Position numbers and translations under genes: made by a program
Source: HGM13010 sp934527315
GTDB taxonomy: Bacteria; Bacillota; Clostridia; Oscillospirales; Oscillospiraceae
Reading direction: 5' to 3'
DNA length: 64,000 nt
Assembly (NCBI GenBank): GCA_934527315.1
Contig: CAKTAK010000002.1
Coordinates: 1-64,000, forward strand
Shown: piece by piece, positions 40,272 to 48,747 of the stretch
Numbering within the stretch: position 1 is the stretch's first letter
Layout: each line of letters starts with the position of its first letter
Notes under the pieces: model-generated
What the model was told of the DNA's origin: nothing
Databases searched by the model: none
Seen by the model: the letters and a program-made list of their open reading frames with translations, nothing else

Positions 40272-41621
40272 ATGTCTAAGTACCATACCGATTATTACGG
40301 AACTCATATGAAGTTTGATGAGTATCCGAAGTTTGGCGTTCTCTCCAGCTTGAAGGTTATCACCACCGGCGTGAATATCGCAGGTCCCTTTGCCGGCGCA
40401 ATTATGGCTGAAATGGGCGCACAGGTCATTCAGATTGAGCACCCCAAAATGCCCTGCTCCACCCGCGGCAACTACGGCTATGCACAGGAACACAGAAACG
40501 GGTTCTCCGTATCTATGGATACCCACAGCAAGCGCGGTCAGGAAGTTTTCAAAAAGCTGCTGGCATGGGCTGACGTGTGGATTGAATCCGGCCGTCCCGG
40601 CGCTTACGCCAGAATGGGTCTGAGCGACGAATACATCTGGGAAAACCTGAACAAGAAACTGGCTATCGTCCATGTTTCCGGCTACGGCCAGTACGGCCCG
40701 AATAAGGATAAGGCTGCTTATGACGTTTCCGGTCAGGCTATGGGCGGCTACATGTACCTGAACGGTACCAGCCCCACCTCTCCTCCGCTGAAGGTCAACC
40801 CCTATCTGTCTGACTATGCAACGGCTCTGAACGCAGCAATTCTGGGTCTGTCTCTGGTCATTCATGCAAGAGATACCGGCGAAGGCGACAGCGCCGACCT
40901 GTCTCAGTACGAAACCATGTTCCGTCTGCTGGGCAGCTATCCCGCCGACTGGTTCAACCGCGGCTATCCCGGCCCCGGCGAGCCCGTCAGATGGCGTACC
41001 GGCAACGTCAGCGACCAGTCCTGTGGTTTCTCCTTCTATGACTGCAAGGACGGCACGATTTTCATCGGCTGCGTAGGCGCAGGCAACGTCAAACGCGGAT
41101 TCCCCATTTTCGGTCTGCCTCTGCCCGGCACCACCGACCCGGATATTTACGAGGGCTTTACCGGCGCTCTGATTACGCTGCCCGTCGGCCAGCGCGTTGA
41201 GGCTGCCATTAAGAAATATTGCTCCGAGCGTACCGTTGACGAGGTCGAGGCAGAGCTGAACGCAGCAGGCGTTCCCAACCAGAAGGCCTTCGGTCCCGAC
41301 GATATTCTGAAGAACGAGCAGTATGCAGCCCGCGATGACATCATCACCTGGACCGACAGCGTCTACGGCGAGATGAAGGGCGCAGGCATCATGAACAAGA
41401 TTAAACGGAATCCCAGCGAGATCGTTGCTCCCGCTCCCACACTGGGCGAGCACAACATCGAAGTGTTCAAGGCTATGGGCTTTGACGATAAGTTCATCGA
41501 CGAGATGTACGAGGCCGGCGAATTTGCAGGCATGGATCCCAAGGAAACTGCAGAGCGTTGGAGACTGAAAGAGTGGCAGTTCTTCTGGCGTCCCGACCAG
41601 GCAGAGAAACTGGGTCTGTAA
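40272..41621 (+). CDS. Family III CoA-transferase, BaiF/CaiB-like
   Basis: A 449-residue CoA-transferase. It opens with EYPKFGVLSSLKVITTGVNIAGP and continues with IEHPKMPCSTRGNYGY, HVSGYGQYGP (about 138), GQAMGGYMYLNG, GDSADLSQYETM (the Asp at about 208 lies where the family's catalytic aspartate is) and NKIKRNPSEIVAPAPTLGEHN (about 377). From memory these resemble bile-acid CoA-transferase BaiF and carnitine CoA-transferase CaiB closely. It moves CoA between carboxylic acids without ATP. No other bai or cai genes are present, so a bile-acid or carnitine role is only a possibility. It ends the LysR-controlled operon. Confidence 0.9.
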   Translation: MSKYHTDYYGTHMKFDEYPKFGVLSSLKVITTGVNIAGPFAGAIMAEMGAQVIQIEHPKMPCSTRGNYGYAQEHRNGFSVSMDTHSKRGQEVFKKLLAWADVWIESGRPGAYARMGLSDEYIWENLNKKLAIVHVSGYGQYGPNKDKAAYDVSGQAMGGYMYLNGTSPTSPPLKVNPYLSDYATALNAAILGLSLVIHARDTGEGDSADLSQYETMFRLLGSYPADWFNRGYPGPGEPVRWRTGNVSDQSCGFSFYDCKDGTIFIGCVGAGNVKRGFPIFGLPLPGTTDPDIYEGFTGALITLPVGQRVEAAIKKYCSERTVDEVEAELNAAGVPNQKAFGPDDILKNEQYAARDDIITWTDSVYGEMKGAGIMNKIKRNPSEIVAPAPTLGEHNIEVFKAMGFDDKFIDEMYEAGEFAGMDPKETAERWRLKEWQFFWRPDQAEKLGL

Positions 41622-41673
41622 TCAGGCGAATCTCCTTTCAATATACCAGCAAAACCAGTTGAATCAAAGCGCG

Positions 41674-41705
41674 GAACAGCGCGGGCCATTCGGTCCGCGC
41701 TGTTC
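41674..41705. terminator. Bidirectional terminator between the CoA-transferase and DUF1653 genes
   Basis: GAACAGCGCGG (41674-41684) pairs with CCGCGCTGTTC (41695-41705); further pairs inside reduce the loop to ATTC. A short T-rich stretch follows. Confidence 0.8.
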
Positions 41706-41713
41706 TGTGTTAT

Positions 41714-41992
41714 TCAGGGTTGGGAAATGGGCTGAAACCGGTAGGCTTGGGAAACTTGGGGGTACTTCTCCCGGTCTACCGGAGAGCAGAACATTTCCAA
41801 CGGCCGGATAAACAGTTCCCTTTCGCCGTACAATGCCCGATAAACCATGTAAAGCTCCCGGGTTTCGGAATGGGTGGCGGTGCCCACGATTTCGTAAAGG
41901 TACCGATTGGGCTCCGCGGCCAATTCCGCATCGGTCAGCAGGGTCCGCTTGAAATGCTGCACCCGCTGACCGGGATAAAAATGATACTGCAT
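41714..41992 (-). CDS. DUF1653 domain protein
   Basis: A 92-residue small protein almost wholly made of the DUF1653 domain: FYPGQRVQHFKRT, LYEIVGTATHSETRELYMVYRALYG and LFIRPLEMFCSPVDREKYP. The domain is found alone or fused to various enzymes; its function is unknown, and the SH3-like small beta fold suggests ligand or nucleic-acid binding. The ATG at 41992 has GGGAGGC upstream, so the open frame to 42049 is not used. It is divergent from purM. Confidence 0.85.
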   Translation of the reverse strand: MQYHFYPGQRVQHFKRTLLTDAELAAEPNRYLYEIVGTATHSETRELYMVYRALYGERELFIRPLEMFCSPVDREKYPQVSQAYRFQPISQP

Positions 41993-42088
41993 ACTGTCTG
42001 CCTCCCTGTCTTTTTCCGGCAGTATAGCAAATTTTTCTCTCCGGGGCAAGAAACGGCTGAACAGAATGGGGAAAATGTCGGTTGTTCC

Positions 42089-42117
42089 TTGACGTTTCGC
42101 GGCAGTGTCGGTATAAT
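42089..42117 (+). promoter_or_regulatory. Promoter of purM
   Basis: TTGACG (42089-42094) and TATAAT (42112-42117), spacing 17; the ATG is 52 bases downstream. No purine riboswitch or PurR-box was recognised in the short leader. Confidence 0.8.
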
Positions 42118-42168
42118 CAAAAGGTAATTGACCCCCAAACAGAATCGAATATTAGGAGGCAGCCCTAC

Positions 42169-43239
42169 ATGAGCGAGCAGAAAGAATTTACTTATAAGAA
42201 TGCCGGCATCAACATTAACGATACCGATGCAATCAAGCAGAGCATGGGTGAATTGATTAAAACCGATGACTCCCGCGTGTTGAACGGTCTGGGACCCTTT
42301 GCATCTCTGTACGATATCAGCTTTCCCTCCATCAAGGAGCCGGTGCTGGTGCTGAAAGCAGAAGAGCCGGGTTCCAAGCAGAAACTGGCTGCAGAGTACG
42401 GCTATACCGAGTCCGTCTGCCATGATATGATTAACCATCTGGTGAACGATACCGTGGTCATGGGCGCAACGCCTCTGGCTGTTCTGGACGTCATCGTAAC
42501 CGGTTCTGTGGACGGGGATACCCTGAAACTGCTGGTGAAAGGCATGACCGATGCCTGCAAGGAAAACGAGTGCGCACTGGTGGGCGGCGAGACCTCCATT
42601 CAGCCTCAGGTGCTGGACGCAAATACCTACGTGCTGACCTCTTCCATGGCCGGTATTGTGGAAAAGAGCCGGATTATTGACGGCAGCAAAATTCAGATTG
42701 GCGATGCCGTTCTGGCCATTGCCTCCAACGGTCTGCATACCAACGGCTACACTCTGGTGCGTATGCTGATGGATTCCTATCCGGAAATCAAAGAGACTCT
42801 GGTGGACGGCGAGACCTTCCTGGCACAGATTATGAAACCCCACACCCCCTACTACAAGGCCATTAAGGGCCTGCTGGGCACCGATATGATTCACGGCATG
42901 GCGCACATTACCGGCGGCGGTATTGAGGGCAACCTGTGCCGCGTGATTCCCGAGGGCATGAAGGCAGAAATCGATCTGGGCAAGATTCGTCTGCTGCCCC
43001 TGTTCCGTTTCATTCGCGAAAAGGGCAATGTGTCCGATGCAGAAATGATGAAGACTTTCAACTGCGGCGTTGGTTTCAACCTGGTGGTTCCGCAGGAAGT
43101 GAAACAGCAGGTGATGGACCACGTGAGCCAGTGGTACGACTGCTACGAAATCGGCACCATTGTGGAAAGCGATGTGCCGGGCATCAAGCCTAGCCAGACT
43201 GCAAAGAATATCCGCTTTGTGGGTCAGCTGGAGAAATAA
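42169..43239 (+). CDS. purM: Phosphoribosylformylglycinamidine cyclo-ligase (AIR synthetase)
   Basis: Closes the imidazole ring in purine synthesis, using ATP. The 356-residue protein has the family start FTYKNAGININDTDAIKQ, LVGGETSIQPQVL (about 138), ASNGLHTNGYTLVRML (about 185) and AHITGGGIEGNLCRVIP (about 245). Compared with E. coli PurM the segment after VGGET reads SIQPQ rather than AEMPG, so it is a divergent member, but the ATP and substrate motifs are intact. The ATG at 42169 follows TTAGGAGGC. It is monocistronic here, away from any other pur genes. Confidence 0.9.
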   Translation: MSEQKEFTYKNAGININDTDAIKQSMGELIKTDDSRVLNGLGPFASLYDISFPSIKEPVLVLKAEEPGSKQKLAAEYGYTESVCHDMINHLVNDTVVMGATPLAVLDVIVTGSVDGDTLKLLVKGMTDACKENECALVGGETSIQPQVLDANTYVLTSSMAGIVEKSRIIDGSKIQIGDAVLAIASNGLHTNGYTLVRMLMDSYPEIKETLVDGETFLAQIMKPHTPYYKAIKGLLGTDMIHGMAHITGGGIEGNLCRVIPEGMKAEIDLGKIRLLPLFRFIREKGNVSDAEMMKTFNCGVGFNLVVPQEVKQQVMDHVSQWYDCYEIGTIVESDVPGIKPSQTAKNIRFVGQLEK

Positions 43240-43250
43240 ATTCCAAACAG

Positions 43251-43289
43251 AAAAACGCTGTGCAGCGTCCGTCGCTGCACAGCGTTTTT
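43251..43289. terminator. Bidirectional terminator between purM and rex
   Basis: Seventeen-base perfect arms (43251-43267 and 43273-43289, core CGCTGTGCAGCG) with a five-base loop and A/T ends. Confidence 0.94.
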
Positions 43290-43318
43290 ATTTGGCTTGA
43301 TTCAGTTGAAAGATGCCC

Positions 43319-43996
43319 TCAGCGCTGCTCCATGCGGGCTTTCAGCGCTGCCTGCTCGTCCATGCGCTCTGCCAGATAGTATTCCAACGTCAGCAGGCTG
43401 TCGGAGAAGTACAGGTCCTCTTTGATGATGCCGGAATTTTCCGGGATTTCCACCACGGCATTGGTGAAGTTCCAAATGCCCTTGACGCCGGCTTTCACGG
43501 CGGCATCGGCGGCAATCTGCGCATATTCGGAGGGAACGCACAGCACGGCTACGTCCACGTTGTTCTGTGCGCAGAAATCGTTTACCGTTGCGGAATCATA
43601 GATGGGAATTCCGCGGAGGGTGGATTTGCCAATCATGCGCTTATCCGGGTCAAAGGCAGCCAACAGCTGGAAACCGCAGGCCTCAAAGCTGAAGTGGTCC
43701 AGCAGAGCCCGGCCAATTTTACCCACGCCCATGACGATGGCTTTGTAGCCCCGGTCCATACCCAGAATGGCGGCGATTTCATTCCGCAGGCTGACCAGAT
43801 TGTAGCCGTAGCCCTGCTGACCGAATTCACCGAAACAGCTGAAATCCTGCCGAATCTGAGAGGGCGTCAGGCCCAACTGCCGACCCAATTCATTGGAAGA
43901 AATGCGTTCCACACCGGCAGCACTCAATTCATCCAGCTTACGCAGATATCTGGGCATCCGCCGGATTACGTTATTGGAAATTTTGATTGTTTTCAT
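43319..43996 (-). CDS. rex: Redox-sensing transcriptional repressor Rex
   Basis: Senses the NADH/NAD+ ratio and represses fermentation and respiration genes when NAD+ is high. The 225-residue protein has the N-terminal winged helix (NVIRRMPRYLRKLDEL, LGRQLGLTPSQIRQDFSCFGEFGQQGYGY in parts) and the Rossmann domain with VMGVGKIGRALLDH (about 95) and a swapped C-terminal helix. The ATG at 43996 follows GGAGGAG; the open frame to 44044 adds residues not seen in the family. It is monocistronic. No convincing TTGTTAA-N6-TTAACAA site was found in its promoter region. Confidence 0.95.
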   Translation of the reverse strand: MKTIKISNNVIRRMPRYLRKLDELSAAGVERISSNELGRQLGLTPSQIRQDFSCFGEFGQQGYGYNLVSLRNEIAAILGMDRGYKAIVMGVGKIGRALLDHFSFEACGFQLLAAFDPDKRMIGKSTLRGIPIYDSATVNDFCAQNNVDVAVLCVPSEYAQIAADAAVKAGVKGIWNFTNAVVEIPENSGIIKEDLYFSDSLLTLEYYLAERMDEQAALKARMEQR

Positions 43997-44060
43997 TGTT
44001 AAACGCTCCTCCACACATTCATTGATTCTCTGATAGCGGTTCATGTCATAGTTTATCCTT

Positions 44061-44089
44061 AGAGTACCACGAAATTGTCATCATTTCAA
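44061..44089 (-). promoter_or_regulatory. Promoter of rex
   Basis: On the minus strand TTGAAA (44084-44089) and TACTCT (44061-44066), spacing 17; about 65 bases before the start codon. Confidence 0.55.
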
Positions 44090-44186
44090 CAACTTTCCCC
44101 CGGGTTCGTAAGGATTTAGGAGAAAGTGTCGGTTGCTCATAGAGAAAAAGTGTGGTAAATTGGAGAAAAAACCGGGAGATGACAGT

Positions 44187-44588
44187 ATGGGAAAAGGAAC
44201 CGTGATTGTATACGGCGGCGGAGACGGCGACCGGAAAAAGCTGAAACCCCTTTGCGGAAAACTGGATTTGCGGCTGCGGTGGGTGCTGCCGGAGGAAATG
44301 CATCAGCCCGTGGGCGCGTTTGCCGGAGCAGTGAAATTCCGGGAAACGGCGGAGCCCGGTGCGCTGCCCGGCATGATGCTGGTGTTTGCCAATGTGACCG
44401 ACCGGCAGCTGGAAAGCTTTCTCAGCGGCATGAAAACAGCCCGGGTCGGCGGGGGCAGTCTGAAAGCGGTGCTGACGGAGACCAATTCCCGTTGGACCGG
44501 ACCGGAATTGTACCGGGAATTGAGCCGGGAGCGGGCAGAATTGGAGCCTGAGGTCTGTCCGCCGGGAAAAACTGATTCCGATGCTTGA
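44187..44588 (+). CDS. DUF3783 family protein
   Basis: A 133-residue protein. The C-terminal part LKAVLTETNSRWTGPELYRELSRERAE is the DUF3783 signature; the N-terminal half (VIVYGGGDGDRKKLKPLCGKLD) looks like a small Rossmann-like unit. Function is unknown. The ATG at 44187 follows GGGAGATGAC and is preferred to the in-frame upstream start at 44133. It is divergent from rex. The promoter of the thiamine operon starts within its last codons. Confidence 0.85.
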   Translation: MGKGTVIVYGGGDGDRKKLKPLCGKLDLRLRWVLPEEMHQPVGAFAGAVKFRETAEPGALPGMMLVFANVTDRQLESFLSGMKTARVGGGSLKAVLTETNSRWTGPELYRELSRERAELEPEVCPPGKTDSDA

Positions 44589-44613
44589 CAAAACGAAAGC
44601 AGAGGCATATAGT
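44585..44613 (+). promoter_or_regulatory. Promoter of the thiamine salvage operon
   Basis: TTGACA (44585-44590) and TATAGT (44608-44613), spacing 17. It overlaps the end of the DUF3783 gene. The leader starts with the stem CCGCTG/CAGCGG (about 44630-44653) before the TPP aptamer. Confidence 0.82.
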
Positions 44614-44664
44614 GGACTCTGTAACAGCACCGCTGCGTGGAAACCGTCAGCGGAAAAATTAAAA

Positions 44665-44750
44665 AAGGGGAGCCCGCGGGAGTGGGCTGAGAATCGGCTG
44701 GACCGCCGTAACCCGTGACCTGATTTGGATTATGCCAACGTAGGGAAATA
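44665..44750 (+). promoter_or_regulatory. TPP riboswitch (thi-box)
   Basis: The conserved core is complete: GGGGAGCC, GGGCTGAGA (about 44683), the ACCCGTGACCTGA segment (about 44710) and GGATTATGCCAACGTAGGGAA (about 44726-44746). It binds thiamine pyrophosphate and should shut off the operon by favouring the terminator at 44770. Confidence 0.96.
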
Positions 44751-44769
44751 AACGCGACTGAACATACAC

Positions 44770-44806
44770 AGCGGCGAGGCCTACGGGGCTTTGCCGCTTT
44801 TGTTTT
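44770..44806 (+). terminator. Riboswitch-controlled terminator
   Basis: AGCGGC (44770-44775) and GCCGCT (44793-44798) with further pairs inside, followed by TTTGTTTTTG. It is between the TPP aptamer and thiE, as expected of the expression platform. Confidence 0.85.
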
Positions 44807-44828
44807 TGAAAGAATCGAGGAACATCTT

Positions 44829-45470
44829 ATGAATTGCAAAAAAGAAGATTTATTGTTATATGCCATCACCGACCGGGCATGGCTGAACGGTCGGAGCCTG
44901 TACAGTCAGGTGGAGGAGTGTTTGCAGGGCGGGGCAACCTTCCTGCAGCTCCGGGAGAAAACCTTGGACGAGGCAGCGTTTTATGAAGAGGCAGTGGAAC
45001 TGAAAGCACTGTGCAAGCAGTACGGTGTGCCCCTTGTGATCAATGACAATGTGGACATTGCCGTGAAAATGGACGCAGACGGCGTACATGTGGGGCAGAG
45101 CGATATGGAAGCCGGTGACGTGCGGGCCAAGCTGGGACCGGATAAAATCATCGGCGTGTCCTGCAAAACCGTGGCAGAGGCACTTCTGGCGCAGCAGCGG
45201 GGTGCGGACTATCTGGGCGTGGGCGCCGTGTTTCCCACGGATACCAAGGCAGACGCCTCGGAGGTGAGCTTTGAAACCCTGCGGGAGATTTGCGCAGCCG
45301 TAGACATTCCCGTGGTAGCCATCGGCGGAATCAAAGCCTCCAACGCCATGGAGCTGAAAGGCTCCGGCATTGCGGGCATTTCCGTGGTCAGCGCAATTTT
45401 TGCCCAGCCGGACATCAAGCAGGCAACAGCGCATCTGAAAGCAGTGACCGAGCAGGTGGTTCATGGATAA
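44829..45470 (+). CDS. thiE: Thiamine phosphate synthase
   Basis: Joins hydroxymethylpyrimidine pyrophosphate and the thiazole phosphate to give thiamine monophosphate. The 213-residue TIM barrel has LLYAITDRAWLNG, FLQLREKTLDE (about 38), PLVINDNVDIA, ADGVHVGQSD (about 83) and the phosphate loop VVAIGGIKASN (about 158). It is the first gene behind the TPP riboswitch and overlaps the next gene by eight bases. Confidence 0.96.
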   Translation: MNCKKEDLLLYAITDRAWLNGRSLYSQVEECLQGGATFLQLREKTLDEAAFYEEAVELKALCKQYGVPLVINDNVDIAVKMDADGVHVGQSDMEAGDVRAKLGPDKIIGVSCKTVAEALLAQQRGADYLGVGAVFPTDTKADASEVSFETLREICAAVDIPVVAIGGIKASNAMELKGSGIAGISVVSAIFAQPDIKQATAHLKAVTEQVVHG

Positions 45471-46131
45471 AAAGGCCTGCATTTTCGATATGGACGGCAC
45501 GTTGGTGGACTCTATGGGCTACTGGCGGAATCTGGGCCGGGAATATTTGCGGAGCAAGGGCGTGACCGGGGATCTGGAAGAAATTCTGGCCCGGACCGAC
45601 CCTATGACCATGGAGGAATCCGCAGAGCTGTTCCGGGAAACCTTCGGGTTGGAGGGAACGGCTGCGTCCATTTCCGAAGAGATTCTCTCCGTGATGGATT
45701 ACCATTACCGCACGGACGTGCCTCTGAAACCGGGGGTGCGGGAATATCTGGACGCATTGAAAGCCGCCGGTGTGAAAATGGCCGTGGCTACGGCAACGCC
45801 GGAGGATTTGGCGCGGCTGTGCTTGGAGCGGCTGGGCGTGGCGGAGGATTTCGTGACGATTTTGAGCTGCGACGCAGTTTCCGCGGGAAAAGACCGGCCG
45901 GACGTATTTTTGGAGGCGGCCCGTCTGATGGAGACGGCTCCGGCGGATACCGCAGTGTTTGAAGACGCAGGCTTTGCCGGGAAAACGGCAAAAGAGGCGG
46001 GATTTTATGTGGTTGCCGTGTATGACGAGAGCAACCAAGGCCATTGGCCGGAGCTTTCCGGTCTGGCGGACGAAATTATTGTAGACTGGGCACAAGCCCG
46101 GCCCTTTTGCATGGGAGGAAAAGCAATATGA
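45463..46131 (+). CDS. HAD-superfamily phosphatase in the thiamine operon
   Basis: A 222-residue HAD subfamily IA hydrolase: CIFDMDGTLVDSM (nucleophile Asp9, acid Asp11), ATATPEDLARL (motif II), GKDRPDVFLEAAR (motif III Lys) and VFEDAGFAGKTAKEAG (motif IV acids). It has an alpha-helical cap (about 18-90). It lies between thiE and a thiamine-binding protein gene, overlapping both, so it is very likely a thiamine-pathway enzyme. The most attractive role is dephosphorylating thiamine monophosphate made by ThiE, as the HAD half of plant TH2 does; phosphatase action on HMP-P or housecleaning are alternatives. Confidence 0.85.
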   Translation: MDKKACIFDMDGTLVDSMGYWRNLGREYLRSKGVTGDLEEILARTDPMTMEESAELFRETFGLEGTAASISEEILSVMDYHYRTDVPLKPGVREYLDALKAAGVKMAVATATPEDLARLCLERLGVAEDFVTILSCDAVSAGKDRPDVFLEAARLMETAPADTAVFEDAGFAGKTAKEAGFYVVAVYDESNQGHWPELSGLADEIIVDWAQARPFCMGGKAI

Positions 46132-46445
46132 CAGCCAGTGTTGCCATTCAGGTGCTGCCCAAAACGGACAGCGATGAGGAATTGATTCGCATTGTGGACG
46201 AAGTGATTGCGTATATTGCAAGCACCGGTCTGCGGTATGAGGTGGGCGCTTACGAGACCACCATTGAGGGAACGGACTACGACCAACTGATGGACATTGT
46301 AAAGGAGTGCCAGCACGTGGCGATTCGCGCCGGGGCACCGAAGGTTTCCGCCTATATTAAGGTGGAGTATGAACCGGAGGGAGAGATTCTGACCATCGAC
46401 AAGAAACTCTCCAAATACCAAAACGAGGGAAATACCACGGTTTAA
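46128..46445 (+). CDS. Thiamine-binding protein, MTH1187/YkoF type
   Basis: A 105-residue ferredoxin-like-fold protein: MTASVAIQVLPKTD, IASTGLRYEVGAYETTIEG and APKVSAYIKVEYEPEG are typical of the Thiamine_BP family, whose members (YkoF) bind thiamine or HMP in the cytoplasm. The ATG at 46128 overlaps the HAD stop (ATGA) and follows GGGAGGAAAAGC. Being in a TPP-riboswitch operon supports a role in binding or handing over a thiamine precursor. Confidence 0.9.
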   Translation: MTASVAIQVLPKTDSDEELIRIVDEVIAYIASTGLRYEVGAYETTIEGTDYDQLMDIVKECQHVAIRAGAPKVSAYIKVEYEPEGEILTIDKKLSKYQNEGNTTV

Positions 46446-46519
46446 CCGTGTGATTTCAGCGGCGAATCGGGGGCACCACTTTTCGTCGCTTATAAAACGC
46501 ATGCTGAAAGGAGAACAGA

Positions 46520-47317
46520 ATGAAAACAGCATTGACGATCGCCGGAAGTGATTCCAGCGGAGGCGCCGGCATCCAGGCAGACATCAAGACCATGACCGCA
46601 AATGGCGTTTACGCCATGAGCGCGATTACAGCCCTGACTGCCCAGAATACGACCGGCGTACAGGGAATTTTCGAGGTTACCCCGGAATTCCTGGCGCAGC
46701 AGATTGACAGCGTGTTTACGGACATTCGTCCCGACGCGGTGAAAATCGGCATGGTTTCTTCTACCGGCCTGATTGAGGTCATCGCGGAGAAACTGAAACA
46801 GTACGGCGCAAAGAACATTGTTGTGGACCCCGTTATGGTGGCAACCTCCGGGTCCAAGCTCATCAGCGACGACGCCATCGATTCGCTGAAACGGAATCTG
46901 CTGCCTCTGGCAACGGTTCTGACCCCCAACATTCCGGAAACGGAAGTGCTTTCCGGTATGGAGGTCAAAACACCGGAGGATATGATTCAGGCGGCAAAGT
47001 TCATCAGCGAGACCTACCATTGCGCGGTTTTGTGCAAAGGCGGCCATCAGCTGAATGACGCCAACGACCTGCTGTACCGTGATGGGGATTACCGTTGGTT
47101 CAACGGCAAACGCATTGACAACCCCAACACCCACGGCACCGGCTGCACGTTGTCCAGCGCCATTGCCTCCAATCTGGCCAAGGGCCGGGATTTGGATACG
47201 GCTGTGGAGCGGGCTAAAGCCTATATTTCCGGCGCACTGGCAGCCATGTTGGATTTGGGCGCCGGCTCCGGTCCCATGAACCATGCATTTGCCATCACCG
47301 GCGAATTTGCGGAATGA
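46520..47317 (+). CDS. thiD: Hydroxymethylpyrimidine/phosphomethylpyrimidine kinase
   Basis: Phosphorylates HMP twice to the pyrophosphate used by ThiE. The 265-residue ribokinase-fold protein has TIAGSDSSGGAGIQADIKT (N-terminus), NIVVDPVMVATSG (about 95), LTPNIPETEVLSG (about 135) and the anion hole NTHGTGCTLSSAIAS (about 210, catalytic Cys/Asp region). AAAGGAG precedes the ATG. A 74-base gap from the previous gene contains nothing obvious; it is likely the same transcript. Confidence 0.95.
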   Translation: MKTALTIAGSDSSGGAGIQADIKTMTANGVYAMSAITALTAQNTTGVQGIFEVTPEFLAQQIDSVFTDIRPDAVKIGMVSSTGLIEVIAEKLKQYGAKNIVVDPVMVATSGSKLISDDAIDSLKRNLLPLATVLTPNIPETEVLSGMEVKTPEDMIQAAKFISETYHCAVLCKGGHQLNDANDLLYRDGDYRWFNGKRIDNPNTHGTGCTLSSAIASNLAKGRDLDTAVERAKAYISGALAAMLDLGAGSGPMNHAFAITGEFAE

Positions 47318-47324
47318 GGGCGGA

Positions 47325-47990
47325 ATGATGACGACAACAGAACGGCTGCTTGCAGCCACAGAAGATATCTGGGCGGAATACTACACCCATCCCTTTGTCC
47401 GGGGCATTGCCGACGGCACTCTGGACCGGGAAAAATTTCGGTATTACATGATTCAGGATTACCTGTATCTCATAGATTATGCAAAAGTGTTTGCCGTTGG
47501 CGTGTCCAAGGCAAAAGACGGAGAGGCCATGAAACTGTTTGCCGGTTATGTGCATCAGATTCTGGACGGAGAAATGGACATTCACCGGAGCTATATGGCG
47601 CGTCTGGGCATTACCTTGGAAGAGGCGGAGCAGACCCCTGTGGCGCTGGATAATCTGTCCTACACCTCCTATATGCTGCGGGTCGCCTTTGAAGAGGGCG
47701 CCGGGGAAGTTGCAGCGGCCATTCTCTCCTGCGCGCTGAGCTATGAATACATTGCAAAGGAAATTCTCCGGACCAATCCCGACGCGGAACAGCACCCCTT
47801 CTACGGCGAGTGGGTCCAGGGCTATGCCGCGCCGGAATATGCGGAGGCAAACCGGATTCTGGTGGAGCTGACCAATCGGCTGACTGCGGAGTATAATACC
47901 CGGCAGCTGCAGCATTTGATAGAGATTTTTGTCAACTGCTCCCGGTATGAGCTCGCATTCTGGGATATGGCATGGCAGGTGAAAAAGTAA
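47325..47990 (+). CDS. tenA: Aminopyrimidine aminohydrolase / thiaminase II (TenA)
   Basis: Hydrolyses aminomethyl-HMP (a breakdown product of thiamine) to HMP for salvage. The 221-residue all-helical protein has HPFVRGIADGTLDREKFRYYMIQDYLYL (in parts, about 21-49), the catalytic Cys in LSCALSYEYIAKEI (about 138) and the C-terminal Glu region CSRYELAFWDMAW. Two adjacent ATG codons (47325 and 47328) could start it; GAGGGCGG lies just upstream. It is followed closely by an ABC transporter that probably imports the pyrimidine. Confidence 0.93.
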   Translation: MMTTTERLLAATEDIWAEYYTHPFVRGIADGTLDREKFRYYMIQDYLYLIDYAKVFAVGVSKAKDGEAMKLFAGYVHQILDGEMDIHRSYMARLGITLEEAEQTPVALDNLSYTSYMLRVAFEEGAGEVAAAILSCALSYEYIAKEILRTNPDAEQHPFYGEWVQGYAAPEYAEANRILVELTNRLTAEYNTRQLQHLIEIFVNCSRYELAFWDMAWQVKK

Positions 47991-47994
47991 ACCC

Positions 47995-48747
47995 ATGCTG
48001 ACTTTTCAAAACGTAAGCTTTCAGTATCAGGAAGACGCGCAGCCTATGCTCCGGGAATTGAGCTTTCAGGTGGAAGACGGGGAATTCGTTTCCGTCATCG
48101 GCCATTCCGGCTGCGGAAAAAGCACCATTTTCCGACTGGTGAACCGTTTGCTGGAGCCGCAGGGCGGCGAAATTTTTGTGGACGGGAAAAATATCCGTGC
48201 GCTGAAAAACTATTGCGGCTATATGCCCCAGCAGGACTTGCTGTTCCCTTGGCGGACGGTGGCGGACAATGTGCGCCTGCCCTTGGAAATCCGCGGCGGT
48301 ATGAGCAAGGCGGAAATGAACGAAAAGGTGCAGTCCACGCTGCAGACCGTGGGTCTGGGCAACTGGGGAAAGAAATCTCCCTCGGAGCTTTCCGGCGGTA
48401 TGCGTCAGCGGGCGGCATTTGCCCGGACGGTGCTGACCGGCTCGGATTTACTGCTGTTGGACGAGCCGTTTTCCGCGTTGGATTATCTGACCCGGCTGAA
48501 TATGCGGGAGTGGCTGCTGGAGCAGTGGGAAAAGGAACAGAAAACCGTTTTGTTCATCACCCACGATGTGGAAGAGGCGCTGTTCCTATCCAGCCGCATT
48601 TTGGTGGTGGAGGATACGCCCATCACCCATCTGCGTTCCATTGAGGTTCCGGCAGAATATCCCAGAAATATGGAAATGCTCCGAAATCCGGAAATTCTGC
48701 AGCTGAAAGAAGAACTGATTGGATTGCTCAGGAGGGAACCGGCATGA
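47995..48747 (+). CDS. ABC transporter ATP-binding protein, ThiZ-like
   Basis: A 250-residue nitrate/sulfonate/taurine-type ATPase: Walker A GHSGCGKST (about 37), Q-loop YMPQQDLLFPW, signature LSGGMRQRAAFARTVL (about 130), Walker B LLLLDEPFSALD and switch FITHDVEEALFLS. It powers the adjacent permease. It starts four bases after tenA without a strong ribosome binding site, suggesting translational coupling. It overlaps the permease gene by four bases. Confidence 0.93.
   Translation: MLTFQNVSFQYQEDAQPMLRELSFQVEDGEFVSVIGHSGCGKSTIFRLVNRLLEPQGGEIFVDGKNIRALKNYCGYMPQQDLLFPWRTVADNVRLPLEIRGGMSKAEMNEKVQSTLQTVGLGNWGKKSPSELSGGMRQRAAFARTVLTGSDLLLLDEPFSALDYLTRLNMREWLLEQWEKEQKTVLFITHDVEEALFLSSRILVVEDTPITHLRSIEVPAEYPRNMEMLRNPEILQLKEELIGLLRREPA

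Noticed and set aside
39406..41621. Assignment of the SDR and CoA-transferase as baiA and baiF
   Set aside because: Other bai genes are missing and the resemblance is from memory only, so no gene symbols were given.
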